Shown in pieces: positions 62,367-64,000 of a DNA stretch of 64,000 bases (position 1 is the first letter of the stretch; each line of letters starts with the position of its first letter). A program made the translations under genes and the position numbers. The notes below the pieces were generated by a model that saw only the letters and a program-made list of their open reading frames with translations, did no database searches and had not been told where the DNA came from. The DNA lies in assembly GCF_004339525.1 (NCBI RefSeq), contig NZ_SMGE01000001.1, positions 2,170,001-2,234,000 of the forward strand, read 5' to 3'. Source of the DNA: Flavobacterium sp. 90. Its GTDB lineage: Bacteria; Bacteroidota; Bacteroidia; Flavobacteriales; Flavobacteriaceae.

Positions 62367-64000
62367 TTATTTTACGTTGAAAATTTGTTCCAAAATTTTG
62401 ATAGTAATCAAATACGTTGGTTTTACACCCGTTGTTCCTAATCCGCCTGAAGCTAATGTGCTTCCGGTTTCCAAAGGATTATCAGATGCATAATAAGCGT
62501 AACGAACTTTGATATCGTGTGGTACACTTTTTCTAATTTTTGATGCTGATTGTATCGCTTTTTGATAATAAGATCCTTCCATTTCAAGACCAATTACTCC
62601 CCAGGTTGATTCGTGAAAGAATTTCAATAAATCTCTGTTTTGTAATGATGTTCCAAGAACCGTGACCATTGCACCTTCAAAAACAGCAATGTCATTTCCT
62701 TCGAACATGGCGCCTGTTAATTCATTTTCGAAGAAATAATTATCCGCTGTTCCTTCATTTATATGCGCCGTTGGGATCATAATGTCGCCTTTTCCTCCTT
62801 CAAGAATTCCGGCTTTACCCATTATCGAAACTGATTTAACTTCCAATTTTGTATCCTTTTTATAAGGTTTCAAAAGCTCGTCGATAGTTTCATAAGCTTG
62901 CTCACCAAAAGCATAATCCATTACAATAATAACAGGCTGCTCTTCGCCAAGTTGTGCTTTTGGAAATGCAGTTTTTGCCCAGTCAATTTTAGCTGTATCA
63001 AAAATCTGAACGTCAATATTTGTTCCTGATGTATCCGGTAATGAAATCATTCCGTTTTTCAGGGCTAAATCTTCTACATGACTTCTAGTTTCTTTTGCGC
63101 CGGATTTACTTAATTCTTCATAAATAAAGAAATCAGATTTGTCTTTGAATTTTGTTTTCAGCAAAGGTGTCGCAAAAATAGAATTCATCACACTATGCAT
63201 ATTGGCACTAATAACGTGAATTGGTCTTTTTAAAAGATTATTAGCCTTTAAAACTTCCTTGATGTTTGTTGCCCAAATTTCACCGTGAATATGGTGTCCT
63301 AAGCGCTCTCTTAAAACCGGACTAAAGGTTATCGTTCTTTTATTATTGTCAATAACTTCTTCAATTGCTAATTTTCCTAACCAATAAATAACGTGTAGGA
63401 AACGGTCCGGAGCATTTTCTGAACCAAAAGCGTCATAAATATCTAAAACCTCTTCAAATGTTCTTCCTAAGATATTTGCAACGTGCGAGATTGCTTTTTC
63501 TTTTTCTATTAATGGCAATTTCTTAGTCTGCATTACCGCTTGTTCAAGTTTCATCCAATCACGAGAAACTTCGCCGCCATCATCTAATAAAACTCTATTT
63601 TTAATTTTATGAGATTCAATAAAAATGAAAGTCAAATGCGTCAGAATATCATAAATATCTGAACGGCCGCGCGTGATTTCAACATTCATTTGTTCCTCAT
63701 CAATTCGGTAACAATTTCTTCTTCTTTTTGGAGGAACAATTGCCTGAAAATGTGATTTAGAATATCCTTCATCCGAAGTTAAATTAATAAATCTGCATTG
63801 CTCAATTCCTATCGGAAGACGCTCTATAACGTACAAAAGTCCGTTAAGTTCTACTTTTTCTTCACCTATATTTCCGTAAATTTCCGGACGTAATGCTAAT
63901 AATGATTCACGTAAACTATCACCCGAAACTCCCATTGGTTTATAAAAACCACGGTTGAATAAGTGACGCATTGTAATGTACATTTTTTCAATAGCCGCAG
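62367..64000 (-). CDS. DUF6909-like protein with a nucleoside-phosphorylase-like C-terminus (5' truncated)
   Basis: At least 543 residues are visible. The frame stays open to the right edge (AAIEK before MYITMRHLFNRG), so ATG 63983 may be internal. Residues 1-250 are helical and of unknown role. Residues 250-538 look like a PNP/UDP-phosphorylase fold: SIMGKAGILEGGKGDIMIP, then GVIGLEMEGSYYQKA, whose EMEG is the ribose-binding Glu-Met-Glu of that family. I match it to DUF6909; the enzyme activity is unproven. It precedes the wzz-flippase operon by 9 bp and may be co-transcribed. Confidence 0.72.
   Translation of the reverse strand, partial: AAIEKMYITMRHLFNRGFYKPMGVSGDSLRESLLALRPEIYGNIGEEKVELNGLLYVIERLPIGIEQCRFINLTSDEGYSKSHFQAIVPPKRRRNCYRIDEEQMNVEITRGRSDIYDILTHLTFIFIESHKIKNRVLLDDGGEVSRDWMKLEQAVMQTKKLPLIEKEKAISHVANILGRTFEEVLDIYDAFGSENAPDRFLHVIYWLGKLAIEEVIDNNKRTITFSPVLRERLGHHIHGEIWATNIKEVLKANNLLKRPIHVISANMHSVMNSIFATPLLKTKFKDKSDFFIYEELSKSGAKETRSHVEDLALKNGMISLPDTSGTNIDVQIFDTAKIDWAKTAFPKAQLGEEQPVIIVMDYAFGEQAYETIDELLKPYKKDTKLEVKSVSIMGKAGILEGGKGDIMIPTAHINEGTADNYFFENELTGAMFEGNDIAVFEGAMVTVLGTSLQNRDLLKFFHESTWGVIGLEMEGSYYQKAIQSASKIRKSVPHDIKVRYAYYASDNPLETGSTLASGGLGTTGVKPTYLITIKILEQIFNVK

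Overview
The window looks like chromosomal DNA of a gliding, pigmented member of Bacteroidota, most likely Flavobacterium or a close relative. Seen directly: low G+C, many genes preceded by the Bacteroidota -7 promoter word TAnnTTTG, several TTG starts, an ATP synthase operon without beta and epsilon genes, and many short palindromic intergenic repeats. The gene set agrees: a SprE-like gliding/type 9 secretion lipoprotein, DUF4254, DUF5687, DUF6427 and DUF6341 family proteins, and a flexirubin/aryl-polyene type gene group. No rRNA, tRNA or CRISPR array was found.

Layout. 1-9808 (+) is the end of a pigment/lipid type cluster: a GT2-DUF2062 tail cut by the left edge, an RND exporter fused to an acyltransferase, a CrtI-like oxidoreductase, a class III-type Fic protein, a C45 (Ntn) hydrolase lipoprotein and a PaaK-like ligase. 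dusB follows, then an IS3-family insertion sequence (11003-12440) that sits exactly in the loop of a terminator hairpin. 12471-24397 (-) holds envelope and housekeeping genes: a cell-wall amidase, a MATE pump, a LolC/E-type permease, rbfA, a CBS protein (+), an EnvC-like LytM protein, DUF4292, a TPR protein, a sugar nucleotidyltransferase, dut, a flippase and a GNAT.

24889-31721 (-) is a six-gene operon and the best candidate for an undescribed system: two coiled-coil proteins, a membrane-anchored solute-binding/OmpA fusion, an ABC permease, an ABC ATPase and a CbbX/SpoVK-like AAA+ ATPase, with an internal terminator. 32116-37951 (-) is the ATP synthase operon (atpZ, a 4-TM protein, atpB-E-F-H-A-G), preceded by a bactofilin gene overlapping atpZ and by the SprE-like gene. 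An ABC-2 exporter pair and a PaaE-like reductase follow.

44453-52312 mixes small unknown genes, interspersed hairpin repeats, a GT9 glycosyltransferase, DUF4254, upp, DUF6427, DUF6341, purD and a CapK-like ligase. At 52355-53070 an ORF6N-domain gene carries a 31-bp palindrome inside its own coding sequence and is followed by four more palindromes with the same core; this is the second strong candidate for new biology. 53073-62357 is a surface-polysaccharide locus (GT2, UDP-glucuronate decarboxylase-like SDR, lipoprotein, GT4, two polymerase/ligase-type membrane proteins, GT4, flippase, Wzz). A phosphorylase-fold protein cut by the right edge closes the window.
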